NCBI GenBank assembly: GCA_016744695.1
Contig: JADGDV010000016.1
Span: 5,202 to 69,201, forward strand
DNA from: Hahellaceae bacterium
GTDB taxonomy: Bacteria > Pseudomonadota > Gammaproteobacteria > Pseudomonadales > Oleiphilaceae
Direction: 5' to 3'
Length of the DNA: 64,000 nucleotides
The translations under genes were made by a program, and so were the position numbers. Position 1 is the first letter of the stretch. Each line of letters starts with the position of its first letter. The notes beneath the pieces were generated by a model that worked only from the letters and a program-made list of their open reading frames with translations, searched no databases and was not told where the DNA came from. Below, in pieces: positions 1 through 9,836 of the stretch.

Positions 1-1
1 G

Positions 2-160
2 TGCGGTGAACTCGCGCTAAGCAGACAAACCCTTTACCGAAAGCTAAAAGAAGAAGGCTGTGATTATAAAAGTCTAAGCGATGAATATAAAAAAGCAGAG
101 GCCTTTAAACGATGGTTCGGAATGTCTCCTAAGTCGTATCTGCGTAGCCTTGAATACTAA
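2..160 (+). pseudogene. AraC-type regulator C-terminus with internal deletion (5' end outside window)
   Basis: The open frame running in from the left edge reads LALSRQTLYRKLKEEG, then, after about a dozen residues, AFKRWFGMSPKSYLRSLEY and a TAA. Both halves are typical of an AraC-family DNA-binding domain: the first recognition helix region and the second helix-turn-helix. Family members have roughly 30 more residues between them, including the conserved segment that leads into the second HTH. Here the two parts are joined in frame by a short DEYKKAE-like linker. I infer an in-frame deletion that would leave the regulator unable to form its second HTH properly. The upstream part of the gene is not visible, so the state of the effector domain is unknown. 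Confidence 0.6.
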
Positions 161-184
161 CGCTATTTATAACTCTAGGTACGA

Positions 185-661
185 TTAAAGACCCAGTTCT
201 GAAAGACCTGGGTAGTCAGCAGGACGAGGGCCTTGAGGCCAATGGAATTTCCTATCACTCTCCTCAATCGCTAAATCATTAATGCTTGCATGCCTGAAAG
301 CCATTAACCCTTGCTCATCAAACTGCCAATTTTCATTTCCATAGGAACGATACCACTGGCCGCTCTTATCATGCCACTCATAGGCAAAGCGCACCGCAAC
401 CCGGTTATCACTGTGACACCACACTTCTTTAATTAAGCGGTACTCCAGTTCTCTTACCCATTTGCTTTTCAAAAATTCAACAATTTCGCTTCGCCCTTTT
501 GGAAAACCTGCACGGTTACGCCAAGTAGAATCGACGGTGTAAGCCATGGCAATGGCTTCTGGGTTTTGGTTATTCCAGGCATCTTCTGCTTTACGTGCTT
601 TAGTGATGGCATCATCAAGACTAAAGGGTGGAAATGGTGGTCGCGCTTCTGAACTATTCAT
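185..661 (-). CDS. DUF1348 / NTF2-like (SnoaL-fold) protein
   Basis: 158 residues. The pattern [12 protein letters not shown] near residue 24, [15 protein letters not shown], the central VRFAYEWHD and [14 protein letters not shown], and the terminal [13 protein letters not shown] match the DUF1348 family, small cytosolic alpha+beta barrel proteins of the NTF2/SnoaL fold. Their biochemical role is not established. No signal peptide or membrane segment is seen. It converges with the AraC remnant to its left and has its promoter in the 325-bp gap to its right. The length is normal for the family, so the gene looks intact. Confidence 0.85.
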   Translation of the reverse strand: MNSSEARPPFPPFSLDDAITKARKAEDAWNNQNPEAIAMAYTVDSTWRNRAGFPKGRSEIVEFLKSKWVRELEYRLIKEVWCHSDNRVAVRFAYEWHDKSGQWYRSYGNENWQFDEQGLMAFRHASINDLAIEESDRKFHWPQGPRPADYPGLSELGL

Positions 662-942
662 TTATGTATCCCAATAAAAGTAATGGATTGGCTTAATCGT
701 ATTAATAACATCCTAGACTGCATCGCGAATTTGACCGGATATTCATCCAAGCCTTCGCAGGACTAGCTCCTTACCGTCTTTTTACGTTTCATTTTGTAAC
801 CAAAGCAACGTTTACATCATGTATGGCTGAGTTTTTGCTCCAATAGACTAGCTAACGTGAATACCATTTTTACTATCCCATATGCATCTAAATGCACTTG
901 ATTGGGTAAATATGGTTCAACTCGCACCGCTTTAGCGCTTTG

Positions 943-957
943 ACTTATAAGATAAGT
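943..957. promoter_or_regulatory. Inverted repeat upstream of the Amt fusion gene
   Basis: ACTTAT-AAG-ATAAGT is a perfect 6-bp inverted repeat with a 3-bp centre, 29 bp before the ATG at 987. It sits in the 325-bp gap (662-986) between two divergent genes, where I see no other gene or clear structure. It may be an operator; the binding protein is unknown. Confidence 0.35.
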
Positions 958-986
958 TCAATGCAGCGTTTAAGGAACCTTGTCTT

Positions 987-3900
987 ATGAATAACGACAT
1001 TCTCGATCAGTTTTGGATCACGTTCTGTTGTGTATTAGTTTTACTGATGCAAGTCGCGTTCCTATGTTTGGAATCAGGTTCAACCAGATCAAAAAATTCC
1101 ACCAACGTCGCCATGAAAAATGCGGCGGACTTTGTCGTCGCGATTGTATTTTTCTGGCTTATCGGTTTCGGTCTCATGTTCGGGGGTGGCGAGCTTGGGT
1201 TGTTCGGCACCGATCATTTCGCACTAGAGCTCGGACAAGGTCGGGCCTGGGATGCGAGTTTTTTCCTCTTTCAAGCCATGTTCTGCGCCACTGCCGTGAC
1301 GATAGTCTCTGGTGCCGTGGCTGAACGCATGCGTTTCAACGGGTATTTACTCGTTTCGCTCGCGATTGCTGGCTGCATTTACCCTATAGCAGGCCATTGG
1401 AGCTGGGCAGGCATTTACTCGGATAATCCAGGTTGGCTAGAAGCAATGGGGTTCGTGGACTTTGCCGGCTCTACTGTCGTTCACAGTGTGGGTGGTTGGG
1501 GCGCACTGGCTTGTGTACTGCTGATTGGTCCAAGGAAGGGGCGCTTTGTGAATGGCAAAGTGGTGGAAATTAACAGCAGTAACCCTACGCTTGTTTTTTT
1601 GGGCGTCTTGTTTTTTGTTGTCGGTTGGATTGGTTTTAATGGCGGCAGCACCCTCTCTCTGAATGACAGCGTGCCAGGTATCATTACCAATACCATCATC
1701 GCAGCCGTTGCAGGCTCAGCGACAGCCTATATCTTAAATTCGGTGTTTCGCGAACGGTTTGCCATGGACCAGCTATTAGCGCCCTGTAATGGCCTGATCG
1801 CTGGGTTGGTTTCCATTACCGCTGTTTGCCATGCAGTTACAACAAAAGAGGCCTTCTTTATTGGCGCGGTTGGCGCGTTGATCATGCTATTACTAAACAA
1901 CCTGCTTCTGCGTTATAAAATAGACGACGCGGTAAGTGCTATTCCTGTGCATTTGGGCGCAGGCATCTGGGGAACACTCTCTGTGGCCCTATTTGGAGAC
2001 CCAGAAATACTCGCGACGGGTTTGAGCTTTGGAGAGCAATTAGGCGTTCAGTTACTCGGTATTATTGTCACCGGATTATGGTCATTCGGATTAGCCATCA
2101 TACTCATTATGGCAATGAACCGGATTCGCCCATTGCGCGTGTCAGCAGCAGATGAACAAGTCGGATTAAATGCAGCTGAGCATGGTGCCCGAAATAATCT
2201 AACCGACTTACTCGATGCTATGCAGGCACAACAAAACACCATCGATATTTCCAAGCGAATTCATGTTGAACCCTTCACAGAAGCGGGGCAAATAGCTGAG
2301 CGTTACAACCAAGTAATCTCGACACTTGAAAAGGCGGTTAATCAGACACAAGCGATCGTGAGAGATATCCGGGACGCCATCGTGACCTTCGGCGTCGATG
2401 GCATTATCACTAGCTTTAACCCTGGAGCAGAGAAAATTTTCCAGACATCAGCTCAAACAGCAGTGGGTGAAAATATCTCTCACTTATTATACGAAGACAA
2501 GCCGGCGATCTATGGTCATCAATCACCTGAAAAGGTAGTAGACCGATTTGAGCTGAATGAGCGCCATGAAATTCAAGGTAAACGCACCGGAAATGAAGAC
2601 GAACGGTTTCATCTAGAGCTGACCATCACTGAAAGTCTGCATCAAAATGACCGTCAATATACGGCGCTTATACGAGATGTTAATGAGAAAAAGCAAATTG
2701 AGGCTAGGCTCTTTCGCCAACACGAGCGGGCCATGGTAACCCTTGGTTCAATAGCTGATGGTGTCATTACAACCGATGCAGAAGGTCGCGTGCGTTATGT
2801 AAACCAAGCGGCTGAGAACCTCACAGGTTGGACCTCGGAAGCGGCGCGTGGTCAGCTTTTTCATGACATCTATCTTTTATCCGATGAAACGACCGACCAA
2901 AGTCGGTCCTTGGTCGGCAAAGTGTTGCGTGGTCAATCGGCCATTTTCGAGAACCCTACAGGCACACTAAAATCAAAGAATGGCGAAGAGTTTGCAATCA
3001 CTCATACTGCTGCTCCCATCAAAGACAATCAAAATACAATATTTGGTGTCGTCGTGGTCTTCCATGATGTAACCGCCACCCGAGAGATGCAGCGCCAACT
3101 GGTTCATCAAGCAAGCCACGATGCCCTCACAGGTCTACCTAATAGGATCGCTTTCGAACAATATGCCGGTGAGTTGGTTGTCGACGCCATAACTAACCAA
3201 AACGAACACATGTTGGGTTATCTCGATCTGGACCAGTTTAAACTGGTCAATGACACTTGTGGCCATGTGGCCGGTGATGAACTGCTCCGCAGAATTGCTC
3301 AGCTGATTAAATCCCAACTCCGGCAAGACGATATTATTGCAAGACTTGGCGGAGACGAGTTTGGTATTTTGTTGAGCACCTGCTCTACTCAAGATGGCAC
3401 TCGAATCGCCGAAAAAATTCGCCAAAGTATTGCTGATTTCCGTTTCCCCTGGGAAGACAATGTATTTGCCATCGGCGGTAGCATCGGTTTGGTTAATATC
3501 AATGCCATGACAGAAAGCTTACCTCAATTACTCAGTATTGCAGATGCAGCCTGCTACATGGCAAAAGACAGTGGTCGTAACCGCGTCCATCTGTACCAAC
3601 CCGATGACATTGAGCTGGCCCAAAGACGAGGCCAAATGCAATGGGTAACAAAAATAAGAAAGGCACTAGACCAAGACCAGTTTCGACTCTATTACCAAGA
3701 GATTGAAGCACTCAATAAAGACGGCAAGACCGATCAAGCCGCACACTATGAAATATTCATTCGTATGATCGATGAACATCAGGGCATTGTTCCTCCAGGC
3801 GCATTTATTCCAGCAGCGGAAAGATATGACCTTATTCAGGAAATAGACTTATGGGTGGTAAAGAATACATTAGCCTGGCTCGGAGACCACCTGAGAAACA

Positions 3901-4415
3901 ATCCAAATTCAGTAAAGCTTTGTTGTATCAATTTGTCCGGCGCATCCATCGGAGATGAAGTAACCTTGACCAAAATTCTCGCTTACATCGAGCGCTACAA
4001 AGTCAACCCCACGGTACTGTGCTTCGAGATAACTGAAACAGCAGCGGTGGCTAATCTGGAATCGGCTAAACGTTTCATTCAAGCGTTACGAAATATAGGA
4101 TGCAAGTTTGCGCTGGACGATTTTGGTTGCGGACTCTCCTCTTTCGCCTATTTACGAGACTTAACAGTAGACTATCTGAAAATAGATGGCGTCTTTGTTA
4201 AAGACATGGACACACAAGATGTAGATCGCGTGATGGTTGAGTCTATTAACTCAATCGGGCATCAAATGGGCTTGCAAACCATCGCCGAATTCGTCGGTTC
4301 ACAAGCCGTTGTCGATGAACTCGCAAAGATTGGCGTCGACTATGTTCAAGGATACTTCGTAGCAAAACCTAAACCTCTCGAAGATCTAGAAGGCGTAGCT
4401 TTCATGCCACGATAA
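987..4415 (+). CDS. Ammonium transporter (Amt) fused to PAS-PAS-GGDEF-EAL
   Basis: 1142 residues. Residues 1 to about 385 form an Amt/Rh channel with about eleven membrane helices; the conserved Asp (D158) and the twin pore histidines (H166, H322) are present. Two PAS domains follow (about 455-570 and 575-700). Next come a GGDEF domain with an intact GGDEF motif at 788-792 and an EAL domain from about 885. In the latter the EAL triplet reads EIF (922-924), but ITET, DDFG (1044-1047), LKIDG and the late Glu in AEFVG are kept, so phosphodiesterase activity is still possible. The protein probably reads ammonium availability or flux at the inner membrane and sets cyclic-di-GMP output. A Shine-Dalgarno-like AAGGAA precedes the ATG. 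Amt fusions to signalling domains are known; which catalytic domain dominates is not clear from sequence. Confidence 0.93.
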   Translation: MNNDILDQFWITFCCVLVLLMQVAFLCLESGSTRSKNSTNVAMKNAADFVVAIVFFWLIGFGLMFGGGELGLFGTDHFALELGQGRAWDASFFLFQAMFCATAVTIVSGAVAERMRFNGYLLVSLAIAGCIYPIAGHWSWAGIYSDNPGWLEAMGFVDFAGSTVVHSVGGWGALACVLLIGPRKGRFVNGKVVEINSSNPTLVFLGVLFFVVGWIGFNGGSTLSLNDSVPGIITNTIIAAVAGSATAYILNSVFRERFAMDQLLAPCNGLIAGLVSITAVCHAVTTKEAFFIGAVGALIMLLLNNLLLRYKIDDAVSAIPVHLGAGIWGTLSVALFGDPEILATGLSFGEQLGVQLLGIIVTGLWSFGLAIILIMAMNRIRPLRVSAADEQVGLNAAEHGARNNLTDLLDAMQAQQNTIDISKRIHVEPFTEAGQIAERYNQVISTLEKAVNQTQAIVRDIRDAIVTFGVDGIITSFNPGAEKIFQTSAQTAVGENISHLLYEDKPAIYGHQSPEKVVDRFELNERHEIQGKRTGNEDERFHLELTITESLHQNDRQYTALIRDVNEKKQIEARLFRQHERAMVTLGSIADGVITTDAEGRVRYVNQAAENLTGWTSEAARGQLFHDIYLLSDETTDQSRSLVGKVLRGQSAIFENPTGTLKSKNGEEFAITHTAAPIKDNQNTIFGVVVVFHDVTATREMQRQLVHQASHDALTGLPNRIAFEQYAGELVVDAITNQNEHMLGYLDLDQFKLVNDTCGHVAGDELLRRIAQLIKSQLRQDDIIARLGGDEFGILLSTCSTQDGTRIAEKIRQSIADFRFPWEDNVFAIGGSIGLVNINAMTESLPQLLSIADAACYMAKDSGRNRVHLYQPDDIELAQRRGQMQWVTKIRKALDQDQFRLYYQEIEALNKDGKTDQAAHYEIFIRMIDEHQGIVPPGAFIPAAERYDLIQEIDLWVVKNTLAWLGDHLRNNPNSVKLCCINLSGASIGDEVTLTKILAYIERYKVNPTVLCFEITETAAVANLESAKRFIQALRNIGCKFALDDFGCGLSSFAYLRDLTVDYLKIDGVFVKDMDTQDVDRVMVESINSIGHQMGLQTIAEFVGSQAVVDELAKIGVDYVQGYFVAKPKPLEDLEGVAFMPR

Positions 4416-4423
4416 AAGAGAGC

Positions 4424-4552
4424 TGCTACCACCGCAAAACCACGGCCACTTTCACCCGCTCTAGCAGCCTCAATGGCTGCATTCAGTGCTAATAAGTTAG
4501 TCTGCTCGGCAATGCTCTGAATCTCTCCCAGCACTCTGTCGATCTTGTCGCT
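4424..4552 (-). pseudogene. Relic of a methyl-accepting chemotaxis protein (signalling hairpin tip)
   Basis: On the minus strand these bases encode about 43 residues ending in [19 protein letters not shown] and GRGFAVVA, the near-invariant tip of the MCP cytoplasmic hairpin that contacts CheA and CheW. Nothing upstream or downstream in this frame looks like the rest of an MCP (sensor, HAMP, methylation helices). The fragment begins only nine bases after the stop of the Amt fusion gene. I read it as a relic of a deleted gene, not a functional 101-residue protein. Confidence 0.75.
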
Positions 4553-4579
4553 ATCGTTGAACAAAGTAACTAGCAATAG

Positions 4580-4768
4580 TTGATTGATGCTGAGGGCGCT
4601 AGCTGGGCTCACCGTGAATATTTTCAGAGTGCGATGAGCCAACCTGACCACATATGTATATCTAAACCCTATATTGCGTTACCGGATGCAGAAAGTACGA
4701 TTACCTTTTCAATTCACACTTATACAGAACAAGGGCATGTTATTTTCTGTGTTGATACCTCACCCTAA
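4580..4768 (+). pseudogene. Relic of a Cache (PDC)-like sensor domain
   Basis: The plus-strand frame starting at a TTG reads [14 protein letters not shown], then [12 protein letters not shown] and a strand ending FCVDTSP before the stop. This is the typical end of a Cache/PDC sensor subdomain ('REYF..A....I..S.PY.......TF.I....G'). It has no ribosome-binding site, no membrane segments and no output domain. It directly abuts the MCP relic on the other strand, so this interval appears to hold debris of at least two sensory genes. The assignment rests on a short motif. Confidence 0.45.
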
Positions 4769-4884
4769 TGGTTTTCCCCGGGTTAAATTCTAACAAGCAT
4801 CAAACTTACTTTGCCTGATTCCAAAACAGGAACAAATAATGCATTACCTAATAATAACTAATACATACTCAAAAGGTTTATAAG

Positions 4885-5784
4885 GTGCCGGCAACTGAAA
4901 AACATCGATTTATCAATCGTCACAGCTTACCTGAAGGTTATTTGCAGCAGGCCTCTGCTTGGTTTGACCCTGTCGTTGAATCTCTTGTAAAGCACCACGA
5001 TGGTGCGAAAAAAACAATAATAGTCGGCGTGAACGGCAGCCAAGGTTCGGGGAAAACCACACTTTCTGATTATTTATCAATTTCATTTAAAGAGCGCGGC
5101 CTAAGAAGCGTAGCTATTTCTATCGATGATTTTTACCTAACTCTCCAGCAACGTCAACACTTGGCAACGAACATTCACCCCCTGTTAATCACTCGAGGGG
5201 TGCCAGGCACACACGATTTTCCATTAGCCTTGGCAACGTTAAATGCGCTAGCGACCAATAAAGGGAAAGTGACTATACCTCGCTTTAGTAAAGCCGATGA
5301 TGACCGTGCGCCCAGAGAGAAATGGTCCAAAATTGAAGCGCCCGTTGACATAATTATTTTAGAGGGCTGGTGTGTCGGAATAGCGCCTCAAGCTAAGCAT
5401 GAATTAGTTCAACCAATCAACCAGTTGGAATCTTTACATGATGCAGATGGAAAATGGCGTGAGTATGTTAATCAGCAGTTAAAATCAAACTACACAGCCT
5501 TGTGGGAGCTAATTGACTGCATGATTATGTTACAGGCCCCTGGCTTTGGTTGTGTATATCAATGGCGACTAGAACAGGAGCAGAAGCTTTCGCAACGTCA
5601 TTCATTATCCGAACAAGCGAACGCCAGTAAAATAATGACACCTGAACAGATTAAATACTTCATTCAACATTATGAGCGTTTAACCCGCCATAGCCTGCTT
5701 CATTTACCCCAATATTGTCAGCATGTATTTGAACTCAGTAGCAAGCGTGAAATTATAAGTCATCACAGCCCTCTCACCTCATAG
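4885..5784 (+). CDS. D-glycerate 3-kinase-like P-loop kinase
   Basis: 299 residues from a GTG start preceded by AAAAGG. A Walker A motif GSQGSGKTT lies near residue 52, followed by SIDDFYLT and RGVPGTHDFPLA, and a Walker B-like IIILEGWCVG; this pattern is shared by the plant-type glycerate kinases and the bacterial YggC-like kinases. The expected reaction is ATP-dependent phosphorylation of D-glycerate to 3-phosphoglycerate in the cytosol. It is the first of four same-strand genes devoted to glucosylglycerate. That fits: the terminal phosphorylase releases glycerate, and 3-phosphoglycerate is the acceptor used by the synthase. The spacing to the next gene is about 45 bp. Kinase specificity is inferred from context. 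Confidence 0.82.
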   Translation: MPATEKHRFINRHSLPEGYLQQASAWFDPVVESLVKHHDGAKKTIIVGVNGSQGSGKTTLSDYLSISFKERGLRSVAISIDDFYLTLQQRQHLATNIHPLLITRGVPGTHDFPLALATLNALATNKGKVTIPRFSKADDDRAPREKWSKIEAPVDIIILEGWCVGIAPQAKHELVQPINQLESLHDADGKWREYVNQQLKSNYTALWELIDCMIMLQAPGFGCVYQWRLEQEQKLSQRHSLSEQANASKIMTPEQIKYFIQHYERLTRHSLLHLPQYCQHVFELSSKREIISHHSPLTS

Positions 5785-5831
5785 GACGACGGTGTATTCA
5801 ATAATAATGAACTAAATGCAGGTGTATCAGC

Positions 5832-6647
5832 ATGAAGAAATGGCTAATTTTTACAGACCTAGATGGTTCGCTGCTCGACCATGACAATTATAGTCATCGA
5901 CCAGCCAATGCATTATTGAAACAACTGAATAAAGACAATATTCCGGTTATTTTTTCTACCAGTAAAACCCGTGCCGAAGTTTTAAATTTACGAAAAGAAC
6001 TCAAGAATCATCATCCATTTATTATTGAAAATGGCGCAGCCGTTTTGATTCCTTTTGGTTATTTTCCTGCTATGCCAGAAGGCTGCACTGAACATGAGGG
6101 TTACTGGGTTTACAGTTTCTCGCAACCTCGCCAACATTGGCTAGACCTATTGAGCCTAGCAAAAACGATATTCACACATCAGTTTAGTCATTTTTCGGCC
6201 ATGAACGAAAAAGCCATAGCAGACGTCACAGGGTTAACCTTGGCTAAAGCAACACTTGCAAATAAGCGTGAATATAGTGAACCCATTCTTTGGTTAGGGG
6301 GCGATTCAAGTAAGAAAGAGTTTGTTTATTGGTTACAACAACAAGGTGGCAACCTATTACAAGGTGGACGTTTTTTACACCTCAGCGATGATTGCAATAA
6401 AGGTAAAGCGCTCAGATGGATGGCGGAACAGTATCATCTCTTCTCAGTACCTTGTGATTTAAACCTACTTGCCATTGGTGACGGTAAGAATGATGTCGCA
6501 ATGTTAGAAGAGGCTGATGTGGCCTATATTATTCGCTCTCCGGCACATCCGCCTCCAGAATTAAAACGTACCACTGGCTGCATGGTTAGCGAACACTATG
6601 GCCCTAAAGGCTGGGCCAATGGTGTTAAAACAATAATTTACGATTAA
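5832..6647 (+). CDS. Glucosyl-/mannosyl-3-phosphoglycerate phosphatase (HAD family)
   Basis: 271 residues. The HAD nucleophile motif FTDLDGSLLD (D9, D11) opens the protein, the STSKTR segment gives motif II, and GDGKNDVAMLEEAD gives motif IV. The overall pattern is that of mannosyl-3-phosphoglycerate phosphatase (MpgP/YedP) of the Cof-type HAD group. It should remove phosphate from glucosyl-3-phosphoglycerate to give glucosylglycerate. It lies between the kinase and the synthase, 20 bp before the latter. The family name comes from the mannosyl substrate; glucosyl use is inferred from the neighbouring GpgS. Confidence 0.85.
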   Translation: MKKWLIFTDLDGSLLDHDNYSHRPANALLKQLNKDNIPVIFSTSKTRAEVLNLRKELKNHHPFIIENGAAVLIPFGYFPAMPEGCTEHEGYWVYSFSQPRQHWLDLLSLAKTIFTHQFSHFSAMNEKAIADVTGLTLAKATLANKREYSEPILWLGGDSSKKEFVYWLQQQGGNLLQGGRFLHLSDDCNKGKALRWMAEQYHLFSVPCDLNLLAIGDGKNDVAMLEEADVAYIIRSPAHPPPELKRTTGCMVSEHYGPKGWANGVKTIIYD

Positions 6648-6667
6648 CGATTAATGAGAGAATAATT

Positions 6668-7894
6668 ATGGCTGATTTTTATCAAAACGGTATTGTAACG
6701 ACCTTGCATAACCTATCTCATCGTCCTCTGGCAGACATAGAAGATGAGTTGAGAGTATTTAGTCAGCGTCGTCCTATGTCGTTGATTCTTCCCTCCTTAT
6801 TTTCTGAACTCGAAGGCGAGGCGCTGCCTAATATTATTCGCCACCTTAAAGGCGCCGATTACCTTTCAGAAATTGTCATTGGTTTGGATCGGGCAAATGA
6901 AGATCAGTATCGTCATGCCCTCCGTTTTTTCGATAGCTTGCCACAACACCACCGCGTACTGTGGAATGAGGGGCCACGCTTACAGGCAATTGATGCTGAG
7001 TTGCAGGCCTTAAATTTGGCGCCCAAAGAGCTCGGAAAAGGACGTAATGTTTGGTATTGCATGGGCTACACTCTGGCATCTAACCGCTCAGAGTCGGTGG
7101 CCTTGCATGATTGCGATATTGTCACATATGACAGGGAACTATTGGCTCGATTAATTTACCCCGTCGCTAACCCCAGATTTAATTATGAGTTTTGTAAGGG
7201 CTTTTATGCGCGTGTAGCTGATGGCAAAATTAATGGTAGGGTAAGCCGTCTACTAATTACTCCCCTACTGCGTGCCCTTAAGAAAGTGTACGGTGAAATG
7301 GAGTACTTGCAGTTTATGGATAGCTTCCGCTACCCATTAGCAGGTGAGTTTTCGTTCCGTAAAGATGTTCTCAACGATATACGCATTCCTAGCGACTGGG
7401 GCCTGGAAATAGGCGTATTGTCTGAGATGCATCGCAACTATGCCAATAACCGTCTGTGTCAGGTTGATATTGCCGATGTCTATGATCATAAGCACCAAGA
7501 TCTGTCACCTGAAAATGATCAGGGGGGCTTATCAAAAATGTCGATTGATATTTCTAAAGCACTCTTTCGTAAACTCGCAACACATGGCAAAACCTTTAAT
7601 ACCGAAACATTTCGTTCAATCAAAGCGACTTATTTTCGCATCGCGCTCGATTTTGTAGAAACCTATCATAACGATGCAATAATGAATGGACTCTCTTTAG
7701 ATATACATCAGGAAGAAAAAGCCGTTGAGCTATTCGCTCATAACATCATGAAAGCCGGCGAGGCTTTTTTAGATCGCCCGATGGAAACACCGTTTATACC
7801 TAGTTGGAATAGAGTTATCAGCGCTAAACCAGACATTCTTGAACGGCTTTATACTGCGGTAGAAGAAGATAACAAGGAGTTTTTCTCACGATGA
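6668..7894 (+). CDS. gpgS: Glucosyl-3-phosphoglycerate synthase (GT81)
   Basis: 408 residues of the GT-A fold. The nucleotide-sugar-binding DXD motif is DCD at 148-150 ([16 protein letters not shown]), preceded by GKGRNVW and followed by the [11 protein letters not shown] segment typical of GpgS/MpgS-type glycosyltransferases. The reaction is transfer of glucose from a nucleotide sugar to 3-phosphoglycerate. The start ATG has AGAGAATAATT upstream. The stop overlaps the next gene by four bases (ATGA), so synthase and phosphorylase are translationally coupled. Glucosylglycerate typically accumulates under salt stress or nitrogen limitation, which is notable next to an ammonium sensor gene. Confidence 0.9.
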   Translation: MADFYQNGIVTTLHNLSHRPLADIEDELRVFSQRRPMSLILPSLFSELEGEALPNIIRHLKGADYLSEIVIGLDRANEDQYRHALRFFDSLPQHHRVLWNEGPRLQAIDAELQALNLAPKELGKGRNVWYCMGYTLASNRSESVALHDCDIVTYDRELLARLIYPVANPRFNYEFCKGFYARVADGKINGRVSRLLITPLLRALKKVYGEMEYLQFMDSFRYPLAGEFSFRKDVLNDIRIPSDWGLEIGVLSEMHRNYANNRLCQVDIADVYDHKHQDLSPENDQGGLSKMSIDISKALFRKLATHGKTFNTETFRSIKATYFRIALDFVETYHNDAIMNGLSLDIHQEEKAVELFAHNIMKAGEAFLDRPMETPFIPSWNRVISAKPDILERLYTAVEEDNKEFFSR

Positions 7895-9702
7895 ATTCAG
7901 TTGATTCGGCGTTGCTACAGCAAACAGTTCACCTTCTGGAAATGATTTATCATGACACAGAATTAAAGTCTAATTTAACAGACATAGCCCTGCAGGCTTT
8001 GATAGAAATGAGACTCGACGAGCAATGTCATACACCCGCCTTGCATAAGAGTTTGTGGGACCAAACCAGCACGATCATGATTACCTATGGAGATAGTCTT
8101 TTAAGTGCGGGTGAGAAGCCTCTAGTCACCTTAAAGCACTTTCTTGATGAGCAATGTGACGGCATCATAAACGCAGTCCATATTTTACCTTTTTTTCCTT
8201 ATAGCTCGGATGATGGCTTTGCCGTGATGGACTTTTCCAGTGTAAATGAAGCACTGGGAGACTGGGATGATATTCAGAATATTGCAAATAATTACCAATT
8301 GATGAGTGACCTTGTAATTAATCATTGTTCTAGCCGAAGTGTTTGGTTCCAAAACTTCATAAAAGCTGAAGGCCCAGGGCATGACTATTTTTATACCGAA
8401 GAGCCTGACGCAGACTTATCTGCTGTTGTACGCCCTAGAACCAGCCCCCTTTTGCGCAAAACCGAAACGCCTTTTGGCACCCAGCATGTCTGGTGTACTT
8501 TCAGTCATGACCAGGTTGATTTCGATTTCAGAAACCCACAGGTGTTACTGCAATTCATTAAAATCGTTCGCCACTACCTTGATATGGGGGTACGAGTATT
8601 TCGTTTAGATGCCATTGCTTTTTTATGGAAAAAATCCGGATCAAGCAGTATTAATCTCGAAGAGACACACAATGTGGTGCGTCTATTTCGATTATTAATT
8701 GAACACGCGCAAGCCGATGCCATTATCATTACCGAAACAAATATTCCTAATCGTGAAAACTTATCTTATTTTGGAAATGCCAACGAAGCGCACTGTGTTT
8801 ATAACTTCGCTTTGCCACCTTTGTTAGTCAATACGCTCATTAGCGGTAACTGCCACCACCTAAAATCTTGGTTAATGAGTATGCCTCAGGCACAACAGGG
8901 CACAACTTACTTTAACTTTATAGCCTCTCACGATGGTATTGGTTTGCGACCGGTAGAAGGTCTCTTAGACGAAGAAGAAATACAAGCGCTCGTAAATACT
9001 ATGCAAAATTTCGGTGGCCGTATTTCATGGCGCGCGCTCGATAAAAAAGCAGACAGCAAGAGTGAGGAGGATGCTCGTAAACCTTATGAAATAAATATTT
9101 CCTTATACGACGCATTACAAGGCACAACAAAGGGAAAAGATGAACTTGGCTTAGCACGTTTTATCTGCGCGCACGCGATCATGTTCGGCTTGGAAGGCAT
9201 TCCCGGCATTTATGTGCATAGTTTGTTAGCGACACAAAACGATTACAATCGCATGGAAAACACAGGGCACAACCGTTCAATTAATCGCCACCAATGGAAT
9301 TATGACACCTTACAGAACCTGTTATCTCAAGAGGACGAGGGTGATGTTTTTAAAGAAAATGCACCGAACAATAGCAGGCACCATAAACAGGTATTTTCTG
9401 AATTAAAACATTTATTGAAAATACGCCAACAACAGCAGGCATTTCATCCCAATGCGGCACAATTCACCTTGCATCTGGGTGATAAACTATTTGGATATTG
9501 GCGTCAGTCCGATGATAAAAAACAAAGTATCTTCTGTATCTCGAACATTAGTCCTGACACTCAATTATTAGCCGCATCAGATATTAACTTAGACACCACT
9601 TATGATTGGTTTGATTTATTGAGCAAAAAAGAAGTGGATCATATTGATGTGCAGATTGGGTTAGCCCCTTATCAAACACTTTGGATTACTAATAAAGTAT
9701 GA
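7891..9702 (+). CDS. GH13_18 phosphorylase, probably glucosylglycerate phosphorylase
   Basis: 603 residues of the sucrose phosphorylase subfamily of GH13. The catalytic nucleophile is D240 in FRLDAIAF and the acid/base is E282 in [22 protein letters not shown] and DLVINHCS match the barrel strands. Subfamily 18 includes sucrose, glucosylglycerol and glucosylglycerate phosphorylases. Next to gpgS and a glycerate kinase the last is most likely: glucosylglycerate plus phosphate gives glucose 1-phosphate and glycerate. That would make the operon a reversible store, with synthesis and breakdown encoded together. The gene is closed by the hairpin at 9790. Confidence 0.85.
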   Translation: MNSVDSALLQQTVHLLEMIYHDTELKSNLTDIALQALIEMRLDEQCHTPALHKSLWDQTSTIMITYGDSLLSAGEKPLVTLKHFLDEQCDGIINAVHILPFFPYSSDDGFAVMDFSSVNEALGDWDDIQNIANNYQLMSDLVINHCSSRSVWFQNFIKAEGPGHDYFYTEEPDADLSAVVRPRTSPLLRKTETPFGTQHVWCTFSHDQVDFDFRNPQVLLQFIKIVRHYLDMGVRVFRLDAIAFLWKKSGSSSINLEETHNVVRLFRLLIEHAQADAIIITETNIPNRENLSYFGNANEAHCVYNFALPPLLVNTLISGNCHHLKSWLMSMPQAQQGTTYFNFIASHDGIGLRPVEGLLDEEEIQALVNTMQNFGGRISWRALDKKADSKSEEDARKPYEINISLYDALQGTTKGKDELGLARFICAHAIMFGLEGIPGIYVHSLLATQNDYNRMENTGHNRSINRHQWNYDTLQNLLSQEDEGDVFKENAPNNSRHHKQVFSELKHLLKIRQQQQAFHPNAAQFTLHLGDKLFGYWRQSDDKKQSIFCISNISPDTQLLAASDINLDTTYDWFDLLSKKEVDHIDVQIGLAPYQTLWITNKV

Positions 9703-9789
9703 GTGATAATAAATGAACTGGCCGTAGCGCTGAGATTGCACGATTAAAATCGGAGCTAAATCAAGTCACAGAGCATCGCATCATTTACT

Positions 9790-9811
9790 AAAGGGGTCCT
9801 ACGACCCCTTT
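9790..9811. terminator. Bidirectional terminator hairpin
   Basis: AAAGGGGTC-CTAC-GACCCCTTT forms a 9-bp stem with a 4-base loop, followed on the plus strand by a T-rich stretch (CTTTTTTTG). It lies between the convergent phosphorylase and acyltransferase genes. Confidence 0.8.
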
Positions 9812-9836
9812 AACTTTACTCCTTTTTTTGCTGTTT

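Noticed and set aside
4346..4651. A real 101-residue minus-strand protein
   Set aside because: Only the MCP hairpin part has similarity; the rest is antisense to the Amt fusion end or random.
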